Shown here: positions 8,773-20,764 of the stretch, in pieces
How the letters are laid out: the number at the start of each line of letters is the position of its first letter
Numbering within the stretch: position 1 is the first letter of the stretch
Assembly (NCBI GenBank): GCA_008360955.1
Contig: LUCM01004938.1
Location: forward strand, 148,272-212,271
Direction of reading: 5' to 3'
Origin: Fasciolopsis buskii
Taxonomy: Eukaryota; Platyhelminthes; Trematoda; Plagiorchiida; Fasciolidae
Length of the DNA: 64,000 nt
Program-made: the position numbers and the translations under genes
The notes under the pieces: model-generated
Databases searched by the model: none
The model's input: only the letters and a program-made list of their open reading frames with translations
Told to the model about the DNA's origin: nothing

Positions 8773-11700
8773 GTTAATGCATATGTGATAACTATCTGAA
8801 GAACAGCATGCTTTTAAGTATCCATGTAGAAATAGACGGGAACATGTGACAAAATTAACTGATAATCTGTAAGGAATCCGGGCCGATACATTTTCATGTC
8901 ACCCCTGGCTCGCCATTTGTCTCACATATGCCTTTATTAGTCCTCAACTTTATTATTTTCAGCCTCATCTCAGATTCCAATTATTCTTCAAAGTGGAATT
9001 GTTCGATTAGCTTTTGCGATCACTCGTGAATATTATTAACGCTAGTTATCAACAAATTGCACTGAAGTTTATTATCCGTTGCATACTGGACCAACAAGCC
9101 ACCCTATAACCTCATGACCAGTTGTGTATTGTCGCTGTACTCTTCGGATTAATGAGTTTACTCGACTTAGAATGGCCAAATAATTGATCTATGTGGGCTT
9201 AGAATTACCAGTATGTTGTCATTATTTGTTCTTCGCTTTCGATTCACTTAACCTCATCCGGATTGTTTTCTTTTCCACGAAGAATGTTAATCCATATAAA
9301 AGTTCTCATGAATAAAACCGGATCATATTCATGATGACTGTGAGGCAACGAAAACTGGATAGATTGAACACAAATATTCAAAGTTATTTTTGCCTACTTC
9401 AGACTAGATGCCGAAGAACATCACGTTTCTCACTTGATTAAATTCTGTGTCTTCCTCGGGCAATAAAATTTAAGGAAGAAATCAGAAGTGATTTGCTACA
9501 TTGACAAGAATAACCGAGTGTTAACATGATTCAAATGCATATTTGCAAATAGAACCTGACAATATGATTGAATACATTTTAATGCGCGCCCATGTACTGG
9601 ATGCACAGTCGAAAACTATAGGGTCAAATTGTATTCGAGTGCACCTGGCACGTAAACAGTCATCGGTTGCCTAAAACTGACATCTGTTTTCAGAAACATC
9701 TAGAATTACATTACATAAGACGACTAAACGTTTAAATGTTACATGAGCGTTGCGGCATAGAATACCGTTTTGTTTCCCAACGCATTCTTTGCATATGAGC
9801 TTAAGGAGGGGGATAATTTTCCGAAGAGTTAGATAGACGGATAACCACGGTGATTTTCCAGGAGGTCATGTGATTTAACCAGGAAAGCGAGGGCGGATAG
9901 GCCATCCGAACTTGGCATTGCTTTCGGATGATAGATATCTTATTTGCTTGACCAACCAATGCCACGTAGAATTCGGATTTAACTCAACGATATAAATAAC
10001 CAAGATTTCTTTTTTTAGTTCCTGGTTGGCTGTTGGCAGCGATTATTAATCAACATCCACAATAATTACAAAAAGAAATGTAACTTGGTATTACGAACAT
10101 GCCATCCCAACTTCTGCAAGACAAACCGCTTCCACAGGTAGAATATAATCAATTTTGGTGTAAAGCGAACTTCTTGGAATTAAGTTTACTGTTGCACTAG
10201 TCTCTCAGGTATATGTGAATGACTTGAAATAAAATGAAAACTGCTGTCAATCCCTTTATTTCAACAAGGTGATAGATTTAGTGGTTTTATAAGCTGCGGT
10301 CGACATCAACTCCGGTTCCTTTACGATGCTGCATCTCATCACACTCTGCTCATTGCTGATTATAAACTAAATTTGCGTTGCATTTTTCGATCCACTGAAG
10401 ATGTGGTCATAAAATGCTTTTTGATTTTTCCTGAATTTTATAGACCTGTTCTCCCAGACCTTGTTCTGAGGCCTTTTAGCGTTGTGTTTTAAAATAATTT
10501 CAGGAAAACGAAGTAGCTCCAATTTTCAGGACAGTTTACTAACCCGCACGCAATCCTTGGGTTTCAGTATGTTCGTCCCCATAAAAGAACTAAATAAAGC
10601 ATAGCTCAAATGTTCGGTGATTGATTTTCGAGAATGTTGACTCTCAACCTGGGAAATAAAAATTTAGGGAAAGTGAATTCTCCACCTACAAATTTGACGA
10701 AAACCGTTGATTAGCAATCGTTTTTTTGTTTTATCTTATCTCATTAGTCATTTCAATGGCGAACGTCATCGAATGATATGTTTACTGATATTCCTTTTGT
10801 TAACAGACGATTTAGAGGTATTCTGCAGAACTACACGTATGAAATCTTTGTCGAACTAGACAGTACTCCAAGACAATATCACATGAATTGATTCAACGGC
10901 TAATGATATCGTTGCTTACTGCGAAACAGTTTCCCCCTTAAATAGTTTCACACATTCGATGGATGAGATTTGCAGCCTGCGAAATCCAGTGGCAGATGCG
11001 GACAAAATGTCGTGGAACATTACCCTTTGATTCGTCGTTAACAGCTCAGTTATTGGCGATTTTCGAGTTTTTATCCTCATCCTGAATTCGTGTCTCAGTT
11101 TGAGTGCAACAAATTTGCACTACTCTCGAATTAGAAAAGCAATAAAACGGCTGCTACAAGTTCGGTGTGGTAGGTTGAACGTGGATATTGCATCATTTAC
11201 TGACGCTTCCATACAAATTCCGCATTGGGCTGACAGATCTGTTTCAGCCTGAAAGGCCGTAGCCTTGGAAACAAGCTTTATGTTCTCTAAATTCCATGTT
11301 TTTCCGACATTGGCTTACTTTTTTAATTTCACGGAGTCAACCGATTCCTTGATGCGGGTAGAGGGGAATTAAGCGTATAAAACGTATCATTTACCCGTCA
11401 GTATATCGCGCTAGTCAATGCGATGAGGTTTAAGAAATGTCAGTGGACTCCTGGATTCCTCAAACCACGACGCCGAAAGACAGGGCCATTAAACCTCTTC
11501 TCTCGTGCCTCGTTATGAGATTTAGAGCTCAGTCTCCAAAGTAAATGAAAAGATGCCTGGCACGGATTAAAAATTACAAATAAATAATGAAAATGATGGT
11601 GAATGTAAGATCGTCTGAAAGTGTTTATTATTACGAGATGTGGGCACACTGCTAAGCAAACAGCCGGTTCTTCCAGTCTGCTTTTTTCTCCAAGGTAATC

Positions 11701-13680
11701 TCCCTCTCACTCAGGCGGCCACAAAATAGACGCAACATAGGGTAACAGGAAATATTTCCTGACGAGTTCCTAGTGTGGAATTCCTAAAGCATTTGAGCCT
11801 TCCGTTAAATAAACTGGACATATCACAGTGGATTTTCGTTTGCTGCTTTTTGGGCTAATTTTTGCACTATTACATGAAACATTTTTCTATATGCTTCAGA
11901 CGTCTGCGTCGGTTACAAATGCCTAGACTGGGAATTTGGCGTGCAACGTTCGCGTGAAAAATAGAAGATACGCGAATTGCAGTACTATGTTCAACTACTC
12001 ATTCATTTTTTGTCTGATCACATTATGCAAGAGAAAAATACTTTCATCATCCCAACCAGAAATCCTAAACCACCTCGGAGTTCGATGTTGACCTAGCCGT
12101 GTGTGTGCTGGTTCAAGATCATAAAAGCAGACTACAGATCGGAACAGCCACTGACGGTCAGTCTTAGACATTGCTAATAACCCCACCCAAATCTGAGAGT
12201 AATAGACAATAAACGGAATTGACCAACCTCACCGAAACTCCCATTCACAGGAGAGTAATTTTTATCAAATCTCCGTGAATCTGGCATCTCAAAGAAGTGG
12301 TATTATTCCTACAGATTATTAGTTCTGGTCTAAGCATGTGAAAGCTGTTAGTGCCAATATACCACATGTGAATTGACGCTAACGAAAAATTCAAACTTTT
12401 CGGTGGAAGAGCAAACGACCAAACGCAGGAATTTTTACGCAGAACTTTGTTTTTTTTATTGCTGCTACTGAGCCCCAGTTGATTCCAATCTCTTCGATGT
12501 GAAGAAACCAGACGGATTAAGTTTAATACCTGCAAATTAAACTTTTCTGCAGACGTTGTCAGTTTGAAAAACAGCCGAACAAATGTCACGGTAACCATAC
12601 GGTTGACCAAATGAAATAGCATTGTTCATTGCACAAATGAAAAAAAGCATTTGTGAACAGACTAACAATAATCGGAATGGAAATAAAGTTCGCTGGCGGA
12701 CGTTCAAACTGCGCGCTAAAACTGTCGTAAATTGCTTCGATTCGCCCTCGTCTAGCGAGGTGCATGGAAATTTGCCGAAAGAATGTGCCGTCACAATTTT
12801 TGTTTTTAAACTGTAAGTCAAATCGCTCAAAATGTTTCACGTTTCAGTTTTTTGTCAGTCTTCATATTATTTCGTTACACGGCTCCATGTGAACATTGCA
12901 ATGCTAAGTGAAGTTGTCAGCATCCAGACTCACTGTAACGTCTGCTGCAAAATGCATTCACCGGAACGATCAAGAGAACGTCGCTTCTCTACCCGTTAAC
13001 AAGTGCTCAAACCCATAAAATGTATAGGGCAGCACAACGAGGTCTTAGTTAACTGAAAATTTAAACTTTAATACAATATTACCAAAATGTTATCTGTAAA
13101 CATGTTCGTTCTACGGTCTACTGCACCGGCCGCTGAGTCCCTTTTCGACTGAACCAAATAAAGCGGAAAGGAAAATCGTTTGTGCGATCGATCAAAGCCG
13201 AGGAAACCATTAGTGGTTTCCGTTACAAGGGAATCGTAAAGTGGCTGCCTGAAATCAATGTATTTTATGCAAAACTGCCTATTTGTCCTCATTCTTGCCA
13301 TAGATGCCAAGTTTTCCGTTTAGTTACTTGATAATAAGGCTTTCTGTAATAGTTATACATTCCCATTGGTCGTTTTTAAGCTCGGCTGTATGAAAAAGGA
13401 TAGCTGCTCCTGAAATATGGGCAATCGTTTTTCAGCCATGAAGACAATTGCAAACCCGTGCATTTTTAAACTATGTTCTCAGGAGTCTGACAGTGTTTAA
13501 GTACTGAACTTCAGTCAATTTTACCTTTATGAACACTGTCATATTATCCAATTTGGGAGCACCTTGACTGCGCGGAACTTCGCACTTCAACATTTTGTTT
13601 TCAACAAAATGGACTGTGATTTTATCATACGAATAACCCATCACTTGATGTTCAATGAATTGAGTGCTGTAGTGAAGTGA
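8773..13680. other. No recognised gene
   Basis: No coding exon, RNA gene or repeat family was identified. Small overlapping frames occur on the minus strand at 11440-11649, 11995-12186 and 12245-12840. They lack domains and start or stop arbitrarily. Probably intergenic or intronic. Confidence 0.45.
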
Positions 13681-13929
13681 CGTTTAGAGTTGCATTCACC
13701 TTTGCCTGGCACTGGACAAAAACGAGGCCGACCAAGGAGAAAGCACCAACAACAATAACAGCTATAACGACAGCAACAACATCAACAGCAATATGGATTA
13801 CTTCTGACACTTCGGTGGTTGCTCCCAGTTTTCAACCATGAAGTGTTCCCCAAGGACTTCCAAAAGTTGCAGACTGTTGTTTTTGACACAGAACTCCCTG
13901 TTTGCATGCTTCCCTGGTCTCAACAATGA
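13681..13929 (+). pseudogene. AT-hook / poly-Gln-like frame broken by two TAA codons
   Basis: One plus-strand frame encodes HSPLPGTGQKRGRPRRKH (AT-hook core RGRPRRK). Next comes a Gln-rich run from CAA/CAG codons containing TAA at 13756-13758 and 13765-13767. Then it continues as QQYGLLLTLRWLLPVFNHEV, FPKDFQKLQTVVFDTELPVC and MLPWSQQ, to TGA at 13927. Both stops sit where CAA would restore the Gln run. An AT-hook would bind the minor groove of AT-rich DNA. This may be a decayed exon of a chromatin protein or retroelement, or a chance product of a (CAA)-type microsatellite at 13744-13791. No further exon was found. Confidence 0.25.
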
Positions 13930-13936
13930 TTGACAG

Positions 13937-14020
13937 AACCAAGCCTTTAGGGGAAGAGGTTACCTCATCAATCAAATCTTTGCCCATGGGACTGTGCAGA
14001 TGTGCCAGTGTAAAGATTAG
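13937..14020 (+). pseudogene. RTE-like reverse transcriptase fragment
   Basis: The 27-codon frame NQAFRGRGYLINQIFAHG and onward resembles the QAGFRxGRGTxDQIFTLRQ block of RTE-type non-LTR reverse transcriptases, with one residue (G before F) missing. It ends at TAG (14018). No palm motif was found downstream, so the fragment is short. The match is by eye to a family pattern. It could also be chance. Confidence 0.35.
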
Positions 14021-17000
14021 TTAAACACGTTCAATAACAAAATACTCTCCTGTTCGACGGACAACTAAAGTTACATTAAACAAATATTATTAAGTGAAAT
14101 GTGAATGTGTGAATATGACCATTGCGTTTAATGAAAATTTATTGATATTTGTTTCTGTTTAAACGGAATTAGAGGATACACATGTAAGGATACGGACACC
14201 CTGGTAAGTTGTTTGTTACGCACACTGACCACTCATCTAGGACCAAAACGAAGCGTTGCGCAGTGCACCCGGTGAGCACTTAGACAACAATAACCATAAT
14301 GATATCCCTCATGTTAATGTGATTGCATAAAAATGACGTTTATAATTTAGTTTCAGACAGCATACAGAGCTACCACAATTTCGGACCGTGTATTTTTCTT
14401 TCATCACACATGGGCCTTAAATGCGAAAAAAACATGTCTAGGAAAGCCCAAATGCGATTATTTTTCATTACAATGATACACTGTGTCATGGAAAAGTGCT
14501 TTCTCAGGAACGTAAGTGAATAATTGGGATGTAGTTGATATGGAGCGTTTGATAACCCTGTTGTGTACTGATCCATAAAAGTTTATGTATTTGTTTGTCA
14601 TATTCCGCACAGCGCAGTGCAGAGACCTGGGTCCCTGTCATATTTAAATGTGATTTTTTGAATGACATTTGCTCTTTAGTGATGCACAATTTCATCGGTC
14701 TGCGACTCAGTACCATAGCAGTGACTGAGCACGGTCCCATTTGTCAAATGATAGTGCTATCGATCGAAGACTCACCCGTTCCCCTAATTTAGTGCATGTT
14801 TTATATTCCCCCCTAGAGATTACCAATCATCCCGTTGATTTCCAGTCAGTCTCCCGGACCAAATACAATGTTTCTTTTGGGCAACAATAGCTGAGAAATG
14901 AACAGGCATCAAGTATTTATAGCCGTTTTGAGGAGAGGACGATTCCTTGGATGTCGTTTGTGACTCCGCTTGACTCACCACACAACTACTTGTGCCACCA
15001 AAATGAATTCCATTCACAAAGTATTTCACGGAATAAGGTGATGAATTTGGTCAGTTTCTCTCAACAGATTCCCAGATGAATACAGCTTCCAGTGGAAAAC
15101 GTGGTATTCATGTCCTAACCAACCTAATTTATTCTTATTTAATGTCTCAACAATCATTTGAGGGCCATATTCTTATTTCGGACACCAAATCGCAGATAGG
15201 TTAATGACATCTGGTCACAGGAACTGCCGCTCAAGTATAGCCAATCCTTTGAATTTAAGTACCATTATTTTAAACGTTTTACTGAATCCTTCTCTCAGTC
15301 GAAATTTGATACCAACGTCACTAATTTCTCTAGCCAGTATATAACAACTGGACCTTTTGCCCACACGGAGAGAAAGCAACCAATCTGCAACCAACGGATG
15401 TTCAACCTAACTGGTGAAAACACCTATCTATCTTACGGAAATCGTTCCTCCAAGAACAATACCGACCACACATTGCATTCCACAAATCTTACTACCAGAA
15501 CAAATAATAATGTAGGCATTTCCACGTGGACATGGTTGATTACACAGCAATCCTAGAAACAGATTAGGAGAGAAGGTCCAAAAAACGACGACCCTAAATA
15601 GTACTGATTACCACGTGCAAGCGTAAAAATGCCACTCAGTTCCCAGGAAGATTCTAAGTATGCTTTTATTTGAGTCGTTAGCTCCTTACAGCAAGGACTG
15701 CTCGAAAATGACTTGCATTTTAAGCTTCCTGAATCTCAGATCTATCAGGAGTATGTTTTGGTAAATTGTTCACTCATACAAGGTAAGATCATCCAGCAAT
15801 GTCCGACTTGAAACGTCAACGTTCTTGATCATTCCATTCCTTATCCAACTCTCTTGTGATACACAGTAAAGGAACTTCAATTTTACCGTTTGTTTGACCT
15901 GTTATGAAACAATTTATGTGGAGTGATGAAAAAAATGCATTCATAATAACCTAACAATGTGGTTTAATGTAGTTGTTAAATAAATTGAATTTACTCTTCG
16001 GTCGTTTTCTTATACCGCCTAAATTCATGTTGTCTTAACGACCAAGGTCAACATGAGAAACAACAAAGCAAATCAGACGTCGGTGTCTCTTGATGCATTT
16101 CACTCTAAATAACATGTGGAAAGAAAACCGTTTCTTTTGTGAAGGCAACTAGAACAATAATATTTAGTATTTAAAATGGTAAATAGCTAGTGGTCCAAAG
16201 TGTGGTATCGCCTGTGCCACTAGAAGCAAATTAGGTTTGCCCGAAACCCGTGCTTTTAATTTGCACTTCTTTTCCGCAACCCATTTAAGACTGGAATTAT
16301 TCGCATTATGAGCAGCAGTGGATTTAACCATTTGCTTCCATAAACAATATCTTTTTTCCTATGCGTGTCTTGGATGGAAAATGCCATAATCAGACTAGAG
16401 CCCAGATTGGAAGCCAAGGACTTGACGTACTAAAAACGTCTTAACGATAGTCGAGATGACACGGTCAGTTGGGAGTTAGAAACTAGAGGACGCAGCTTGT
16501 AAACCTGTCAGTTAAAAAATCCGGTTGCATTTCGTGGTAAATGTAACTGTGGTTCTGAGGCTTCACATGATCTATAAATTGGTCAACCTCACAAATCAAC
16601 CAGCACTTTGCCAGTTTAATCCGGCTACCTGAATTAATATTTGGAAGTAGGTTTGAAACTGACGGGAATGCCAAAAGGACAAGAACAATCAAACATACTG
16701 GATATTCGCTGGACGCCTTCTGGGTTGCTTCGCGGGAAATTCGAAGCAAGCCGATTTCTTCAGAACGGCATCGACACGTTTCGCTTCTATGGAACGAAAC
16801 CGCGAAAAAATTTCCCAGCTTGACAAACACGTCTTACATCCTTTATCCCTAGCTAATCACAAGCTAACAATAGAAAAAATATCCGTGACCGGATTCGAAT
16901 GGTACCTAAGTTTTTATTAATCGGAGATTTTTGAACGTCACCATTAGTTTGTGCGCATTTGAAGGCACCGAAAATAATAATGACATTAAAATGTTCTAAA

Positions 17001-17109
17001 AACATTTAGGAATTCTGTTGACAAGATTGCTGAGAAACAGGGATATTAATACGCAAGTGGCTTATACACATGCGTGGACGTGCATAGCTAGAAAGAATTA
17101 GACAAAAAT
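14021..17109. other. No recognised gene; one unassigned open segment
   Basis: Nothing identifiable. The most coding-like piece is at 16641-16823 on the plus strand (60 codons, locally higher GC, reading GLKLTGMPKGQEQSNILDIR onward), but no motif or splice context supports it. A donor-like CTGGTAAGTT lies near 14204. Confidence 0.4.
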
Positions 17110-17640
17110 AGAAATCAAGCTGGTTTTAATAGATTGACAGATAAATAAATAAGTAAGTAAATAGAAAAATGAATAAATAGATTGATAGGCAAATGAGTAG
17201 AAAAGAGTGGATAGATATTTGGATAGATAGGTAGATAGATATATAAATAAATAGGTAGGTGGAAAATAAGTAGTACATGGGTAGATACACTGATAAGTGG
17301 GCGCATCGATGGACAGATACGCAGATAGGGGGAAACCAATGGATATATGTATTTACATATATATATATATGCATATATGAGCAAATTGATAGACAGATAG
17401 GCAACCATAGAATGCCATACCAATGGATAGATAGATAAACAATTAGGTAGGAAGAGAGAGAAGGAGACAGGAATGGGTAGATAGATGGATAGATAGGTAC
17501 AAAGGAGAGTTTCGATAGATGAGTAGATAGACAGGCAAACAGATCGATTGAAAGACAGATTGTTTGTTTGTTGGGGTGGCTGACTGACAGACTGATTGGT
17601 TGATAGATCAGTTGACTGACTGATAGTTAGAAAGTTACAT
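17110..17640. repeat. Degenerate GATA/GATT-type tetranucleotide tract
   Basis: Units such as GATA, AATA, GTAG and AGAT recur for about 500 bp, giving way to TGAT/GACT-type units after 17520. An internal pure TA run lies at about 17358-17370. Two open frames on the minus strand (about 92-102 residues, rich in Ile, Tyr, Leu and Ser) are translations of this repeat and are not genes. The strong divergence between units indicates an old microsatellite. Confidence 0.85.
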
Positions 17641-19947
17641 ACGGAGACAGCTACCGATTCTTTTAACCAAACTCTGATGGGATTCCATATGTGTCATCTG
17701 TAACAAGAGTAAGCTATGTATTTCTAATAGTCACATATAATGTGATTTCATTGGTGAACGTTAGGCTTTCAGAGTAATATTCGGTTGGTTACAGGGGTTC
17801 GTGCGCATTGTTGAAATTGTTGACGACGAATTCGAAATACGGTGTAAAGGATTTTGTACTGTCCATTTTATTTCAAAAGTTACGCAGCGCACAATATTTT
17901 CGATTCAGTTTTCGTTAGATAAATTTTATTACACCTGAACATTTTTTGGCCCACAGTGCTTTTCCTACTGCGGGCGAAATGGTCTATCGTTTTTAATTGC
18001 AGACTGACATTTTCATCCATCCTTTGAAATAATTTCAGGAAGCCAAAGTTCAATCCTTCTTCCTAAAAAGCAACGAAATGTCCTTAAATATTGCTTAGCA
18101 ACATGGAAATTAATCGACACAATTCCATTTGCTTCTAACGTAAAAACGATCGTGAAACTGATAACCGTAAATAAATCGAATGTGTTCATCTGTCCCGGCA
18201 AATAAGTCTCGGAAACCATGGGGCTGTTTATTCAGCAGTCAACAAGAGCAAAACGAACGAATGGGGACAGATATGTCATGGAAATGGTGTTTACAGCAAA
18301 ATGAATTCAAAGTTTCTGCTTACTGGAAGGATAATTTTATGAACAAGCTTGACGTCCGTCAGGATTCATTGGTGACATTTAGAGAAAATCTATTGTTTGG
18401 AAGAAGCACGAACACTTGCTCTGTCGGATAGATAATAACTAGCCAAAAAGTTTAATTACGATCGACGAAATCCTTTGCAAATGAAACATCATCACGGAAG
18501 CAATGTCAAGAGAATGACCATGCAAGCTACAAGCATACTGCTTAAACATTTTCCATCTGGATCACTCAGGATTTTGCATATCCCTAAAAAAGTTATTTTG
18601 TGGTAGGTTCTTAATTTTTTCAATTAATTCTGCACCATTCTGGGAAGGCAGTTGGATATATTTTAGATTTATAACCTTTTCTACCATTGAGGGTGTTACA
18701 TACTCTTGCTTCCAGCACTTAGGTTAGAAGTCACTACAACAGCGAAGAGCCGATTTCTTGTATGTATCCATGGGATAGAGCGTAACATTCCGGAGGAGAC
18801 ATTTATCAAAACATTTACTGAAAGCGGCGGATTCATGAAAATGTACTACAATTTAATTTTTCTCAAGTGTCAAGAAAAACTTTAAAAATATACAAAACGG
18901 ATTCTTCTTGGCCGTGGAATACCTTGCCAGTCATGTCTGTCGGGAGTAGGTGATTGTACTTCCTGTGTAGAAATGCTCGCAGTAAACACAAAAAACTTTT
19001 CGTGGGCTCTAATCACTGAGCTTCGCTTCTAGACCGTAAACTTTTCATCAACCGTCCAGATGACCTGGGGCGATGACATCCTGACTGGTGATGAAACATT
19101 TGCGATCTAAACGCCATGCTCAGTGACCAGAACCCCGTGAAATCCAGCAATCTGGGCCACGATCAACACAAATTTTCAAATCCATTAGATCAAAAAACTT
19201 CACTGATTCTACATTTTTCAAAGAGAAAGAAACCCCACGGATATCGTTAGATTACGTGTTTGTTACATTCAATAATAATGAATAAGGTTTGTAATTTCCG
19301 GAAGTACTTCATATTATACCGTTGATATTGTTTATCGTAAAGCATAATTTCCTGTGACACTCGATGTATATTTACAACGGAACGAGACAGTCTCGGAAAG
19401 TCGGACGGACTTTGATTGCACACATTTGAAATTTTTCAGCAATACCTGCTTGTTTTTTCATTTCTATTTTTCTTTACTTCGGAATAAGTGGTACAGAATT
19501 TAGTTTTCACTGAACTAGGAAAAGCGCTGTTTAATTACATCCACGGCTGAACAGCAAACAGTTATTTACGTGTTGCTGAATTTGTTTATTTACTGAGGTA
19601 TTTGGGCTTCACAATTGGAGAAGAAACAAATGTGGTATTAAAGTATGGAAACTGCAGTGCAACCATTGTGCCATATTGTCCAGCAGCTGAGAAGTCTGTC
19701 TATCCGACGTGGTTACGTACACCAGCAGTGCACCCGACGAACTTTTTCAGTTTGTTCACAAGCCTGATACGCGCACGGCAAGTAGGGCTTGCCCACTTAT
19801 TTCACCAAATAGACAACTTTTCAAATGATAAAACAAAATTAGTTAGACATGTTCTCCATGACTGTTCCTACTTCTCTAGTGTCCTTTCCTCCATCTCGGT
19901 GACGAAATTAGTCCAAACTAATTTAGTGTCACTAACGGTAGCTTCCA
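17641..19947. other. No firm feature; right end may be LINE upstream sequence
   Basis: Most of this stretch shows nothing recognisable. The open frame 19602-19958 (118 codons, plus) ends directly at the LINE reverse transcriptase relic. Its last part (TKLVQTNLVSLTVAS) could be the helix before the WLADF block, but the similarity is weak. Confidence 0.35.
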
Positions 19948-20764
19948 TGGCTAGCTGATTTCATCACTGACAGCGTACATGGCATCAAGGAAGGCAACTC
20001 ACCTTCATGATCCGTAATTAACAAATCCGCAGTACGTCAAGGTATTATTCAATCCCTTTAAGTAGTAGTTATATACTAATGATCTCACTGAGCCCTCTCA
20101 GGCTTAGTTTCTAAAGTAGTTAGATTGGAATGCTGTACGCCAATCAGTCTGGGATGACGTTAATCCCCAGAGATTCGGGGACAAATTGTCCACTGTTGCA
20201 ATCATTTTCACAAACTGCGGTAGTAAAATGGACTCATTCAAATATTCGGAGTTCATCTTCCCTCTTTCAAAATCCCTGTTTTTTATGCAGGTTTTAAGTC
20301 TTGATAACAGTTCTCAATAAAGTTGACTGCATGAAATATGTAGGAGTAATCCTGGGCAGCTAACTCCAGTGACTTTTTTCTATTCGGTTTGGTATTGTAA
20401 ACTACAAGGTCTGCATGCACAGATCCCCAGCTCAGACAGTTAAATGGGCAAGCAAGCCATCATCCCGATCCTTTCTTTACTCTTGATTGTAATACTGCCC
20501 GGCCTTCTGGGGCGAGACTTCGAATTTCTATTTTGTAGCCTCAGGAGAATTTGACGGGTTGCCTTTATTTCTAGTAGCCTAAGTATTTAGATACTCATAT
20601 GTCACATCGACTCTTGAATCAAGATTAACTATAATGTTCTCTCAGATGATGATCATCTGGTATACTCTAACGTAACTATTTCTACAGGCATTCTGAAAAC
20701 TTCTTCGGATTTTAGATTTATTTTCCCAGACATTATGCTCATTAGGAACTCTGTTGTACTATAA
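19948..20764 (+). pseudogene. Non-LTR (CR1/jockey-like) reverse transcriptase relic
   Basis: The blocks of a LINE reverse transcriptase occur in the right order on the plus strand, broken by stops and frameshifts. WLADFITDSVHGIKEGN is at 19948-19998. AVRQGIIQSL (GVPQGS-like) is at 20029-20058 and YTNDL (YINDL-like) at 20072-20086. MKYVGVILGS is at 20331-20360 and YCPAFWGETS at about 20493. A clean 44-codon stretch at 20630-20761 reads LSDDDHLVYSNV, then SSDFRFIFP and IRNSVV, the usual C-terminal end of such proteins. The YADD block is not evident. An intact enzyme would copy element RNA into nicked DNA. The many lesions indicate an old copy. Clade assignment is by block style only. Confidence 0.75.

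Noticed and set aside
15790..15830. GTCC...GAAACGTC, like the PLE hammerhead 3' half
   Set aside because: CUGANGA and the second strand of stem II are absent.
17115..17423. Two Ile/Tyr/Leu-rich frames on the minus strand
   Set aside because: They are translations of the GATA-type repeat.
18205..18245. GGAAACCATGGGGCTGTTTA, resembling the SINE tail and CAGCTGTTT
   Set aside because: The match needs a large gap and does not extend, so it is probably chance.
19060..19110. DDILTGDETFAI, like the mariner transposase TGDE motif
   Set aside because: A stop follows directly. No other mariner block or terminal inverted repeat was seen nearby, so it is too short to call.
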